Notes under the pieces: generated by a model
Databases searched by the model: none
What the model saw: only the letters and a program-made list of their open reading frames with translations
Told to the model about the DNA's origin: nothing
Program-made: the position numbers and the translations under genes
Source: an uncultured Clostridia bacterium
GTDB lineage: Bacteria; Bacillota; Clostridia; Oscillospirales; Ruminococcaceae
Assembly (NCBI GenBank): GCA_947588775.1
Contig: CANPZQ010000034.1
Coordinates: 1 to 15,759, forward strand
Direction of reading: 5' to 3'
Length of the DNA: 15,759 nt
Shown here: one piece after another, positions 7,783 to 14,916 of the stretch
How positions within the stretch are numbered: position 1 is the first letter of the stretch
How the letters are laid out: the number at the start of each line of letters is the position of its first letter

Positions 7783-7814
7783 GCCGGTGTTTTTATAAAT
7801 AGAGGTCAAGTAAA

Positions 7815-9266
7815 TCAGTCGTATTCCGCCATTTTGGCGTTCAAATCGTCCAGATAATACTGGAATGATTCGAGGTTGTTCTCCTTCATCTGAGCCCATG
7901 ACGACGGGTCGTTAGACCTCGCGATGCCGTCAGGTCCCATTCTTGTGCGGACGGCGTCCTGAAGGTTAGACGGCAGGTTGCCGGTTACGTCAATTACGAC
8001 GTTGGCCTTTGCAATGTCATCGCAGATGTTGGACATTTCAATCATGTCGTCCGACCAGAGGTAGGTTTCGCGAAGCTGTCTTTCGTCAATCGCGATAACG
8101 GTCGGGTCGATAACCTTGAAGCGGACGCATGCAGCAAGAAGAGCCGCACCCTCGGGGTTCTCCGCACCGGTGATGATGCCGATGGCACCCTTGATGTCGT
8201 TGAAGCTCGTGGAGATATAGTAGTTGCCGTCGCCCTGTTCATCTCTCGGAAGAGGAGCGAACATTACTTCTCCCTCGTGGAGGTCGCCCCAGATGCCTTC
8301 GATTTCCTCAACAGGATACTGGAAGAACTTTTCGCCGATGACATAGAAGAGGCAGTCGCCCTCCTTCATGCCGATACCGAAATCGCCGCCGCGGAGCACC
8401 CAACGGCTGTTGCCTTCGTGATAGGTGCAGTCGTTCTTAACGAGGTCGTAGAGGTACTGCATGCCTCTTTCAATCTCGGGCGAGTCGATGTTGGAGTAGT
8501 ATCTGTTGGTTTCGGTGTTGAGGTAGAGAAGCTGCTGACCGGCGGCTTCCATGAACATTCCCGAATATGCCCAACCGTCGAGGGCATAGCGGTTCTCCTC
8601 GCCGTCCGAGAAGTCCATGCACATCTCATAGAACTTCGCCCAAGTCCAGTCGTCGTTGAAGTAGAGCTCGGCGGGGTCGTCGTAGCCGTACTCGTCGATA
8701 ACTCTGCGGTTATAGACGACGACGTTCGCGGGGGCGGTTTCCATAACTATCTGATAGTGCTGTCCGCCGAGGGTGAAGTAGTCGGCCATGTCCTTTGTGG
8801 GAGCCCAGAGCGGGTCGTTAAAGTCAATCCACGGGTCGATGGGCTGGAACATCTTGTTGATGCAGTTCATCGGGAAGATGGCGGTGGCGTTGGAGCCGCC
8901 CGTCATGCAGTCCGGCGGGTTGTCGGCAGTGATGAGGTTTGCGAGCTTGTCGGTGTGCTCCTCATAAGTGGTTTCTATGTACTCGAGAGTGCAGTTGTAC
9001 TTTTCTTTAAAGGTCCAGAATCCGGTGTTGACGATTTCGCCTTCGGAGTAGTTCTGGAACGGGTCGTCCCACCCGAACCATATTACTTTAGAGTTGGCAC
9101 CGGGTGCAACCGACGCGTCGGGAAGCTGAACGCCGGCGGCGCGCAGAATCGCCTCGGAGTCTTCGGTTGAGAGGGTGAGCACAATCGGCTCGCGTCTTTT
9201 GCGGCCGCAGCCAACCAGAGCGACAACCATCAAAAGACTGAGGGCTATTGCAATGAATCTTTTCAT
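7815..9266 (-). CDS. Extracellular sugar-binding lipoprotein of an ABC transporter
   Basis: A 483-residue family 1 solute-binding protein, anchored outside the membrane by lipid. The signal sequence ends in the lipobox LVGC with the modified cysteine at C20. The mature part has the usual two-lobe pattern: VIWFGW..., an EYIETTYEEHTDKLANLI segment, then FNDDWTWAKFYEMCMDFS. The end is YYLDDLNAKMAEYD. The start is preceded by GGAGG and a promoter at 9299-9327. No permease or ATPase genes are nearby, so its membrane partner is elsewhere. The downstream GH43 enzyme suggests a pentose-containing oligosaccharide as ligand. Its C-terminal 110 residues closely match the partial protein at the right edge of the window. 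Confidence 0.88.
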   Translation of the reverse strand: MKRFIAIALSLLMVVALVGCGRKRREPIVLTLSTEDSEAILRAAGVQLPDASVAPGANSKVIWFGWDDPFQNYSEGEIVNTGFWTFKEKYNCTLEYIETTYEEHTDKLANLITADNPPDCMTGGSNATAIFPMNCINKMFQPIDPWIDFNDPLWAPTKDMADYFTLGGQHYQIVMETAPANVVVYNRRVIDEYGYDDPAELYFNDDWTWAKFYEMCMDFSDGEENRYALDGWAYSGMFMEAAGQQLLYLNTETNRYYSNIDSPEIERGMQYLYDLVKNDCTYHEGNSRWVLRGGDFGIGMKEGDCLFYVIGEKFFQYPVEEIEGIWGDLHEGEVMFAPLPRDEQGDGNYYISTSFNDIKGAIGIITGAENPEGAALLAACVRFKVIDPTVIAIDERQLRETYLWSDDMIEMSNICDDIAKANVVIDVTGNLPSNLQDAVRTRMGPDGIARSNDPSSWAQMKENNLESFQYYLDDLNAKMAEYD

Positions 9267-9406
9267 AAGTTTACCTCCGTTATTTTTGGGTAATACTTAT
9301 TATAGCGCATTTATCTTTCCTTCGCAAGAGTAATAATTAACATTTTTGCACCTCGATATTTGTATATATCGCTGTTTTTCAGCTTTTTCGCAGATTTAAA
9401 TTGACA
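9266..9406 (-). repeat. Promoter-region repeat, copy A (active, before the binding-protein gene)
   Basis: This block and copy B (9568-9708) share the start codon context, GGAGG site, -10, -35, an AATGTTAAT element, a 20-bp identical stretch (9359-9378 and 9661-9680) and a distal TTGACA (on the plus strand). The landmarks keep a 302-nt offset. They are diverged copies of one regulatory region. Confidence 0.8.
9299..9327 (-). promoter_or_regulatory. Promoter of the binding-protein gene
   Basis: On the minus strand TTGCGA (9327-9322), 17-nt spacer, TATAAT (9304-9299). The conserved AT-rich elements at about 9335-9378, shared with copy B, lie just upstream and may be regulator sites. Confidence 0.75.
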
Positions 9407-9437
9407 AATTCTCATCGTCGAAATTCGGATATGTAAA

Positions 9438-9466
9438 ATCGCCCCCTGTTTTTATCAGAGGGCGAT
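9438..9466 (-). terminator. Terminator of the binding-protein remnant
   Basis: An 11-bp stem (9438-9448 with 9456-9466, one wobble on the minus strand) and 7-nt loop followed by four U. It lies about 16 nt after the remnant's stop codons, so that transcript ends before the intact binding-protein promoter. Confidence 0.7.
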
Positions 9467-9481
9467 GTGAGAATATGTCAA

Positions 9482-9568
9482 TTATTTATGCGGCTTCTTC
9501 AATCTGCTTGTTGAGGTCGCAGTATGGTTCGGAAGCAGGCAGAGAAGTATCGCGATAAATTTTTTCAT
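9482..9568 (-). pseudogene. Internally deleted solute-binding protein gene (remnant)
   Basis: The frame starts MKKFIAILLCLLP, closely matching the signal-peptide start MKRFIAIALSLL of the intact neighbour, and stops after 28 codons. In a shifted frame the same DNA ends SEPYCDLNKQIEEAA and a stop at 9486-9488, which looks like a binding-protein C-terminus (compare DLNAKMAEYD). The simplest reading is that almost the whole gene was lost, joining the two ends out of frame near 9531-9535. Promoter, GGAGG site and terminator are kept, so a short RNA and a 28-residue peptide could still be made. Confidence 0.65.
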
Positions 9569-9708
9569 AAAAAGCTGCCTCCGTTATTCTTGGTAAGATT
9601 ATCATACCACGGAAGCCGCCGCTGTGCAAGAGAAATTATTAACATTTTTTAAGGGGAATGTTTGTATATATCGCTGTTTTCGGGCTTTTTGGCAGATTTG
9701 GGTTGACA
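9568..9708 (-). repeat. Promoter-region repeat, copy B (before the remnant)
   Basis: Diverged copy of the block at 9266-9406. The visible similarity ends at the TTGACA at 9703-9708, just where the open frame of the following plus-strand gene begins (9707), which marks a probable recombination junction. Confidence 0.75.
9601..9629 (-). promoter_or_regulatory. Promoter of the binding-protein remnant
   Basis: On the minus strand TTGCAC (9629-9624), 17-nt spacer, TATGAT (9606-9601). Position and context match the promoter of the intact gene. Confidence 0.6.
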
Positions 9709-9796
9709 CGACCTCGAAAAGGTTTATTCCGAGCTCGACGGCTTCGACCTCACCGACGAGGCGCGGGAGGCGTTCGAGAAAAAGCTATCCGAAACC

Positions 9797-11152
9797 ATGA
9801 CATACACCGGCGGCGTGCTTGTCTATAACGACGAAACAGTCGTCTACAACTCTGGCCGCCCGCTATATATGAAGGATTTCACGATTGTCGACGAATTCTA
9901 TGACGAAAACGCCGACGGGTTCATCTTCTACCTCGCGCCGAACGACAGGAGCGACGAAAACATCTACGCCTGCTTTTATATGTACGACCAGCTGATTGCG
10001 GCGGCATGTGACGGGCCGAAGTCGTTCCCCGCGTATGAGGCGGTTTTCCGCTTCACCGACTACTACACCGAAAAGCAGCCCGCGCCGGTCGGGGCGGTCG
10101 TGAGGCTCGCGTGGGACGGCCTTGCCGATAATGAATATGAAATCCTTCGCCTGCCGATGCTTTCAAGAATACAGTTTAAGGATACGGATACCCCGTACAC
10201 GGAAGGTGAGCTTTCCTCGCTTCGGGCTTCCTTGGAGGGAAGATACCTCGATTCGTCGGAGCTTGTCGACGAAATGTGGACAAACTACAGGCTCCCCGGG
10301 GACGAAAACACCGTCGAGGTCGGCGGCATTCTCCCGTACAGAATGGCTCCCGAAAGCGAGGTTTTAGAGGATTTTCGGAAGGAGCTTGATAAAAAAGCGG
10401 AGATAAAATACCCCGACAGCGCGATGACTTACCTTGACGGCGAGCTTTACGCCGAAACGGGCTATACGCTTACCGAGGAGGAGTTCGCAAAATTCATGTT
10501 CTGCGCCGTCCCTCAGCCTTCGGCGTTTCGCGCAACGCTCCCCGAGGGCGTTGAGGCGGATTATTCCGCGGTAATAAATACCCCCGAATTCGTAACCGGC
10601 AATTTCACGCTTACCGACGCGCCGCTTAACGGCGGGCTTCAGTCGAACTGCTTTGTCAAAGCCCGGCTTTGGCAGCTTATCGGCGGGGAATTTATCTTCG
10701 CGCGGCTCGACGAGGACGTTGAACTTTCGGACGGCGGGGTTTTACACGGCTGGCTTTTCAGGCGCGCCGAACCGGACGAAAACGGGCCTATGGAGGCGGA
10801 CGGCACGGGGGATTATCCCGAGGAGCTTGAATTTTTAAACAGGCTTTCGGAGTATTACGACGGGGATTACGTCTGGCGAAACGGCGAGCGGTACCGCTAC
10901 AACCGAATAATCCTCACGAAGAAAAACTGCGAGGATTTCATTGCTGCGGCGGAGTATATCGGCGAAAGCCGCCGCGACCCGAACGTGGAGGGCGAGCTTT
11001 GCACGAATATTCTTGAAAGCGGCGCAAGGCTTTACATGTACCGGAGCTTTATTCTCGCCGTCCCCGAGGAGCCGGAGCCGGCCGGACTGGAGTTCGACGG
11101 CGAAAAGGCGGCGAAGGTGTATATTTACGGGTATCTTTACGAAAAGGGGTAG
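9797..11152 (+). CDS. Hypothetical acidic protein, probably 5'-truncated
   Basis: From the first ATG the protein is 451 residues, rich in Asp, Glu and Tyr, and I do not recognise it. The coding frame is open 30 codons further upstream, to a TGA at 9704-9706. That extra stretch (HDLEKVYSELDG..., LTDEAREAFEKKLSE) reads as normal protein but contains no ATG. There is no ribosome binding site before 9797 and no promoter. The open frame begins at the edge of the duplicated promoter block. All this suggests the original start, perhaps with a signal peptide, was cut off by recombination. The remaining frame has no stops or frameshifts, so the loss looks recent or the product is still useful. No terminator is evident before the tRNA promoter. 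Confidence 0.6.
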   Translation: MTYTGGVLVYNDETVVYNSGRPLYMKDFTIVDEFYDENADGFIFYLAPNDRSDENIYACFYMYDQLIAAACDGPKSFPAYEAVFRFTDYYTEKQPAPVGAVVRLAWDGLADNEYEILRLPMLSRIQFKDTDTPYTEGELSSLRASLEGRYLDSSELVDEMWTNYRLPGDENTVEVGGILPYRMAPESEVLEDFRKELDKKAEIKYPDSAMTYLDGELYAETGYTLTEEEFAKFMFCAVPQPSAFRATLPEGVEADYSAVINTPEFVTGNFTLTDAPLNGGLQSNCFVKARLWQLIGGEFIFARLDEDVELSDGGVLHGWLFRRAEPDENGPMEADGTGDYPEELEFLNRLSEYYDGDYVWRNGERYRYNRIILTKKNCEDFIAAAEYIGESRRDPNVEGELCTNILESGARLYMYRSFILAVPEEPEPAGLEFDGEKAAKVYIYGYLYEKG

Positions 11153-11183
11153 GAAATTTTTCCGAAAAAACTTTTCAAAAGCG

Positions 11184-11212
11184 TTGACAAACCGAAAGTT
11201 TTGTGGTATTAT
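11184..11212 (+). promoter_or_regulatory. Promoter of the tRNA-Pro gene
   Basis: TTGACA (11184-11189), 17-nt spacer, TATTAT (11207-11212), with a transcript start expected about 20 nt before the mature tRNA. Confidence 0.85.
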
Positions 11213-11237
11213 ATTCAGGCGGCAGAAATGCCGCCGC

Positions 11238-11314
11238 CGAGGTGTGGCTCAGTTTGGTAGAGCGCCACGTTCGGGACGTGGAGGCCGTGGGTTCAAGTCC
11301 CGTCACCTCGACCA
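11238..11314 (+). tRNA. tRNA-Pro (anticodon CGG)
   Basis: A 77-nt cloverleaf including an encoded CCA. The acceptor stem pairs CGAGGTG with CACCTCG. The D arm contains GGCTCAGTTTGGTAGAGC. The anticodon stem CCACG/CGTGG encloses the loop TTCGGGA with anticodon CGG, reading the proline codon CCG. The T arm contains GGTTCAAGTCC. The start with C and discriminator A also fit tRNA-Pro. Confidence 0.95.
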
Positions 11315-11318
11315 TATT

Positions 11319-11359
11319 CTTCCCCCTTTGCCGATTTATGGCGGAGGGGGGAGTTTTTT
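11319..11359 (+). terminator. Terminator of the tRNA-Pro gene
   Basis: A long stem, 11319-11332 with 11340-11353, with several wobbles and a 7-nt loop, followed by six T (11354-11359), five bases after the tRNA. Confidence 0.85.
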
Positions 11360-11393
11360 ATGTCGGTTATTTTTGGGCTTTCGGGGGAGGCCC

Positions 11394-11482
11394 GCGCGGC
11401 GGAAAAAGCTGCTCTTCTGCGCCCCACCCGCCCGCCCCCGCAGCTTCCCGCTTCCCCCTCGCTTTTTCCGCCGCGCTTTTTT
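11394..11482 (+). repeat. Long inverted repeat 1 with T6 tail
   Basis: A perfect 16-bp inverted repeat (11394-11409 with 11461-11476) encloses a 51-nt C-rich loop and is followed by six T (11477-11482). Inside the loop CTGCG and CGCAG can form a second stem. It is terminator-like but unusually large, and no gene precedes it other than the tRNA, which already has a terminator. Confidence 0.75.
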
Positions 11483-11496
11483 GATGATGGGGTCAA

Positions 11497-11580
11497 GGCG
11501 CGGCGAATGGGGCGGGGTGGGCGGGCGGGTGGCAGGCAGAAGCTCCGGCGGCCGCAGAAATCAGCCCCATTCGCCGCGCC
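11497..11580 (+). repeat. Long inverted repeat 2 with loop complementary to repeat 1
   Basis: A perfect 17-bp inverted repeat (11497-11513 with 11564-11580) encloses a 50-nt G-rich loop. Loop positions 11519-11542 are complementary to 11414-11437 in the loop of repeat 1 at 21 of 24 positions. The stems of both elements share GCGCGGCG at the base. Reading frames across this DNA are compositional and not believed. Confidence 0.75.
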
Positions 11581-11593
11581 GGGGCTGCGCAGG

Positions 11594-11692
11594 AAGCCCA
11601 AACAAGCCGCCCGCCCAACCCCGGCTCAAGCCGAACCCCGCCCCCCGAAGCCCGCAGGGCGGAGCGGGGACGGGTGAGGCTTGGGCTTTTTT
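11594..11692 (+). repeat. Inverted repeat 3 with T6 tail; rest of the gene-free stretch
   Basis: AAGCCCAA (11594-11601) pairs with TTGGGCTT (11681-11688), and the T-run extends to 11692. The GC-rich intervening 79 nt offer further short pairings. From 11693 to the mgtE promoter at 12020 I see no gene, only a 7-bp perfect hairpin with an AAA loop at 11897-11913. Confidence 0.45.
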
Positions 11693-12019
11693 GCGCTGCC
11701 GCCATGAAAACGTCTGAAACGAACACAATTAAGAAAATCGCAGTAACCGGAATTCAGACATAAGACTTTTATAATAGATGCTCCTGCCGCCGTTATGCGT
11801 TTTTCAAAACCTCCGCAGCCCCAAATGTCCCAACCCTGCTCGGATTTCCCATCACCTGCTCGACCTCGTCATCTCCACCTCCCCCGCATCTCAGAAGTGG
11901 CCGAAACGGCCACATTTAAGCAAAAAGTTTGAGACGGAAAACGCTTAGTAACGCCGAACCGTCAGGCAAAGAATTTTTATGATGTGTGCGGAATGTACTC
12001 TCCCAACCCCCTTTTCCCC

Positions 12020-12048
12020 TTGACATCTTCCTCCCAAAAAGCTATAAT
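12020..12048 (+). promoter_or_regulatory. Promoter of the mgtE operon
   Basis: TTGACA (12020-12025), 17-nt spacer, TATAAT (12043-12048). Transcription should start near 12055, leaving a leader of about 160 nt. Confidence 0.85.
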
Positions 12049-12054
12049 ATAACA

Positions 12055-12216
12055 ATAACAAATCCATTATAAAGGCGGTGAGGGCATGGACGCGGGCGGT
12101 AATGGCTCAGGCATACACCGAGGCGGAACGGCGTTGGACGCTTCGCTTTGCGTTGCGTGCCCACCGGCGGCCTCCTGAAATTTTCGCGGGATTTCCCGCG
12201 GCAAGGAGGATAAATA
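12055..12216 (+). promoter_or_regulatory. Structured leader of mgtE with possible upstream ORF
   Basis: The leader contains a long-range pairing (GGGCA at 12081-12086 region with TGCCC near 12158) and a 6-bp hairpin at 12185-12200 just before the AAGGAGGA site of mgtE. It also holds an ORF of 30 codons (12086-12178, MDAGGNGSGIHRGG to CPPAAS) after a weak GGTGAGG site. Magnesium transporter genes are commonly controlled by leaders, but I could not match this one to the M-box consensus. The function is inferred from length and position only. Confidence 0.4.
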
Positions 12217-13584
12217 ATGGAACAGACTACCCTTTTTGAGGTTATAATGAACCTCTACCGGCGGAAAAAATTTTCAGAGCTCAAAGCGATCATGGCGGAA
12301 ATGAACCCGGCCGACGTCGCGAATATAATCGAATCGGCGGACGGCAGGGACGTTATCGCGCTCTTCAGGCTGCTCCCTAAAAGCCTCGCGACCGAGGCGT
12401 TCGCCTACATCGATTCCGAGCAGCAGGAGCAGCTCATCACGGCCTTTACCGACCGCGAGCTGCGCGAGGTTATCGACGAGCTGTTTTTGGACGACACCGT
12501 CGACCTGATTGAGGAAATGCCCGCGAACATCGTGAACAGAATCCTCAAAAACACCGACTCCAAGACCCGGGAGCAGATTAACGAGCTTCTGGCATATCCC
12601 GCGGATTCGGCGGGAAGCCTCATGACCCCCGAATACGTCTACCTCAAAACAGACATGACCGTCGAGGAGTCCTTCGCAAAAATCCGCGCCGTCGGCGTTG
12701 TAAAAGAAACAATCTACACCTGCTACGTTACCGAGGAGAGAAAGCTCGTCGGCGTCGTATCGCTTCTCGACCTTCTGACCGCTTCCTACGAAACGGTTAT
12801 CGGGGAGATTATGGATACAAACGTCATCTCGGTGAACACGAAGGACGACAAGGAGGTCGTCGCGACCACCCTCGCGAAGTACGACCTTCTCGCGATTCCC
12901 GTCGTTGACGGCGAAAACAGAATCGTCGGCATCGTCACAGTCGACGACGCCATGGACGTCTTGCAGGAGGAAAACACCGAGGATATTGAAAAGATGGCGG
13001 CCATCGTTCCGACAGACAAGCCGTATTTCAAAACCGGGGTTTTTGAAACGTTTTTAAAGAGAATCCCGTGGCTGCTTCTTCTGATGGTTTCCGCGACCTT
13101 CACGGGAATGATTATCACCGGCTTCGAGGATAAGCTCGCGGCGAGCGTAGTCCTTACGGCGTTTATACCCATGCTCATGGACACCGGCGGCAATGCCGGC
13201 GGACAGTCGAGCGTCACGATAATCCGCGGCCTGAGCCTCGGCGACATCGAGCTTCGGGACGTTTTATCGGTAATCTGGAAGGAAATCCGCGTCGGCGTAA
13301 TCTGCGGCGGCGTTCTCGCAGTCGTAAATTTCGGAAAGATGCTTCTTATCGACCGACTTATTCTCGGCAACCCCGCCGTAACCGCGACCGTCGCGCTGGT
13401 AGTATGCCTTACGATGTTCGTGGCGGTGTTCATCGCGAAACTTATAGGCTGTTCGCTCCCGATTCTCGCGAAAGCCGTCGGCTTCGACCCCGCCGTTATG
13501 GCCAGCCCCTTCATCACCACCATCGTCGACGCAATCACCCTGCTCGCGTACTTCATGATAGCGCAGGGGTTGATGCATATTTAG
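12217..13584 (+). CDS. mgtE: Magnesium transporter MgtE
   Basis: A 455-residue Mg2+ channel of the inner membrane, normal length for the family. Residues 1-130 form the acidic N domain. Two CBS domains (about 136-195 and 197-255) sense cytoplasmic Mg2+, and the connecting helix follows to 282. Five membrane helices lie between 284 and 452. Signatures include PMLMDTGGNAGGQSS (318-332) and SPFITTIVDAITLLAYF, where D438 should be the selectivity aspartate of the pore. The start has AAGGAGGA seven bases upstream. It is first in an operon with the trmO-like gene (9 bp gap) and the vanZ-like gene. Expression probably depends on the 160-nt leader. Confidence 0.95.
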   Translation: MEQTTLFEVIMNLYRRKKFSELKAIMAEMNPADVANIIESADGRDVIALFRLLPKSLATEAFAYIDSEQQEQLITAFTDRELREVIDELFLDDTVDLIEEMPANIVNRILKNTDSKTREQINELLAYPADSAGSLMTPEYVYLKTDMTVEESFAKIRAVGVVKETIYTCYVTEERKLVGVVSLLDLLTASYETVIGEIMDTNVISVNTKDDKEVVATTLAKYDLLAIPVVDGENRIVGIVTVDDAMDVLQEENTEDIEKMAAIVPTDKPYFKTGVFETFLKRIPWLLLLMVSATFTGMIITGFEDKLAASVVLTAFIPMLMDTGGNAGGQSSVTIIRGLSLGDIELRDVLSVIWKEIRVGVICGGVLAVVNFGKMLLIDRLILGNPAVTATVALVVCLTMFVAVFIAKLIGCSLPILAKAVGFDPAVMASPFITTIVDAITLLAYFMIAQGLMHI

Positions 13585-13593
13585 GGAGCTTCC

Positions 13594-14271
13594 ATGGAAA
13601 TCACACCCATCGCGAAAATTGAAAACGGGTTTGTGTCGAAGTTCGGGATTCCGCGGCAGAGCGGGCTTTGCACGGCGTTGTCGCGGGTCGTTTTCGAGCC
13701 GGAGTTCCGCGACCCGTCGGCGATTCGCGGAATCGAGGGCTTCTCCCACCTCTGGCTCATCTGGCAGTTCTCCGAGGCCGTCCGAAGCGGCTTTTCGCCG
13801 ACAGTCCGGCCACCGAGGCTCGGAGGAAACCGCCGCGTCGGCGTTTTCGCAAGCCGCTCGCCCTTCCGTCCGAATTCCCTCGGCCTTACCTGCGTAAAGC
13901 TCGTCGCCGTCGAATCCTCCCCGCGCGACGGCAAATTTCTCGTCGTTTCCGGCGCGGATTTGATGAACGGCACGCCGATTTTTGACATAAAACCATATCT
14001 CCCCTACGCCGACAGCCTCCCCGACGCGCTCAGCGGCTTTGCGGAAGGCCCCGAGGACTACGCCCTCGAGGTTATAATTCCGCCGGAGCAGCTCGAGGCC
14101 GTCGCCCCGGACGACCGCGCGGCGATTACGGAGCTTTTGCGATGCGACCCGCGGCCGTCATACCAACATGACCCGGAGAGAATTTATTACTTTGAGTATA
14201 AAAATTACAGAATCGGCTTTCGCGTAGACGGAAAGCTGCTGGAAACCGTTTCCATCACGAAAATCCGATAA
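13594..14271 (+). CDS. trmO: tRNA (N6-threonylcarbamoyladenosine-N6)-methyltransferase TrmO-like
   Basis: Predicted SAM-dependent enzyme adding a methyl group to t6A at position 37 of tRNA-Thr. Its 225 residues fit the TrmO/TsaA (UPF0066) family. Visible motifs are GFSHLWLIWQF (49-59), the core from VRPPRLGGNRRVGVFASRS through PFRPNSLGL, and NGTPIFDIKPYLPYAD in the SAM-binding barrel. The C-terminal part contains YYFEYKNYRIGFRV, as in other members. The ATG follows AGGGAG, nine bases after the mgtE stop, so it is translated from the same message. No link with magnesium is known. The substrate is inferred from the family. Confidence 0.88.
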   Translation: MEITPIAKIENGFVSKFGIPRQSGLCTALSRVVFEPEFRDPSAIRGIEGFSHLWLIWQFSEAVRSGFSPTVRPPRLGGNRRVGVFASRSPFRPNSLGLTCVKLVAVESSPRDGKFLVVSGADLMNGTPIFDIKPYLPYADSLPDALSGFAEGPEDYALEVIIPPEQLEAVAPDDRAAITELLRCDPRPSYQHDPERIYYFEYKNYRIGFRVDGKLLETVSITKIR

Positions 14272-14286
14272 AGGAGTTAGCCAAAA

Positions 14287-14757
14287 TTGACCAAAAAGAA
14301 GCTACATTTAACTTTTTCACTGCTGTTGATAATCGCGACGGTGGCGTTTATATGGATCAATTCTGCGCTGTCGGGCGCGGATTCAAGCGCGATAAGCGGG
14401 CGTTTTCGGGAACTTCTCGGGCGTGTGCTGACGTTTTTGCGGTGTCCCGGCGGGATTGAGGCGTTTTTGCTGGAGCATGTCCGCAAGGTTGCGCATTTTG
14501 TCGAATACGCGGTAATCGGGCTCGAGCTCGCGATACTCTGGGCGGGGCTCGGCAAGGGCTTTCAGGGCTTCTGGAACGCGTGGTCGAGCGTGCTTGCCAT
14601 CGCGGTTTTCGACGAAACGATACAGCTTTTCGCGACCGCCCGCGGCCCCCAGATAACCGACGTCCTCCTCGACACCTCCGGCGGCACGGTTACTATACTT
14701 TTTGTATATTTTGTGGCGATATTGGCGGGGGTGTGGAGGAAGGGAGATCGTTTTTGA
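14287..14757 (+). CDS. VanZ-family membrane protein
   Basis: A 156-residue protein with four likely membrane helices (about 8-28, 70-90, 96-116 and 132-150). VanZ-like hallmarks are RKVAHFVEY (66-74), DETIQLF (109-115) and R119 followed by DVLLDTSGG (125-133). VanZ of the Tn1546 vancomycin cluster gives low teicoplanin resistance, but most chromosomal members have no known role, and no van genes are near. The start is probably TTG at 14287: AAGGAG ends at 14276 and the MTKKK beginning gives a normal positive-inside first helix. Its gap to trmO is 15 bp, so it is third in the mgtE operon. Confidence 0.82.
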   Translation: MTKKKLHLTFSLLLIIATVAFIWINSALSGADSSAISGRFRELLGRVLTFLRCPGGIEAFLLEHVRKVAHFVEYAVIGLELAILWAGLGKGFQGFWNAWSSVLAIAVFDETIQLFATARGPQITDVLLDTSGGTVTILFVYFVAILAGVWRKGDRF

Positions 14758-14771
14758 TATAAAAAAGCAGT

Positions 14772-14835
14772 ATGCATAAAAATAATGAAATTAAAGCTAT
14801 GTCCGAACAATCAGATGTGGCTTTTCTTTATGCAT
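14772..14835 (+). repeat. Imperfect palindrome after the vanZ-like gene
   Basis: ATGCATAAA (14772-14780) pairs with TTTATGCAT (14827-14835), and inside it AAAGCTA (14793-14799) pairs with TGGCTTT (14818-14824). This is a 3' UTR hairpin that may stabilise or help end the mgtE operon message. A weak CGGC/GCCG hairpin with six T follows near 14843-14863. Confidence 0.5.
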
Positions 14836-14890
14836 TTATTTTCGGCCGTCCGAGCCGTTTTTTAATTCCAAGCACTTCCCCGTTACACCT

Positions 14891-14916
14891 AAAAAACGCG
14901 CACCGAACGGCACGCG
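14891..14916 (-). terminator. Terminator of the candidate small RNA
   Basis: On the minus strand an 8-bp stem with a GTTC loop and two G-U pairs is followed by six U (14896-14891). On the plus strand the two wobbles become C-A mismatches, so it works better for minus-strand transcription. Confidence 0.7.

Noticed and set aside
8277..9170. 297-codon open frame on the plus strand
   Set aside because: It is the shadow of the binding-protein gene, which has a lipobox, promoter and homology.
9703..9731. TTGACA as promoter for the downstream plus-strand gene
   Set aside because: No -10 box stands at the right distance, and the same hexamer occurs in copy A where no plus-strand gene follows.
11203..11726. 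Several open frames on both strands over the tRNA and the GC-rich region
   Set aside because: Low-complexity Pro/Arg/Gly-rich products, overlap with tRNA and inverted repeats, no ribosome sites; the high GC content alone explains them.
12055..12216. M-box magnesium riboswitch before mgtE
   Set aside because: The expected conserved segments (such as GGTGAGGCTCC and GACGCCAATGGG) could not be found.
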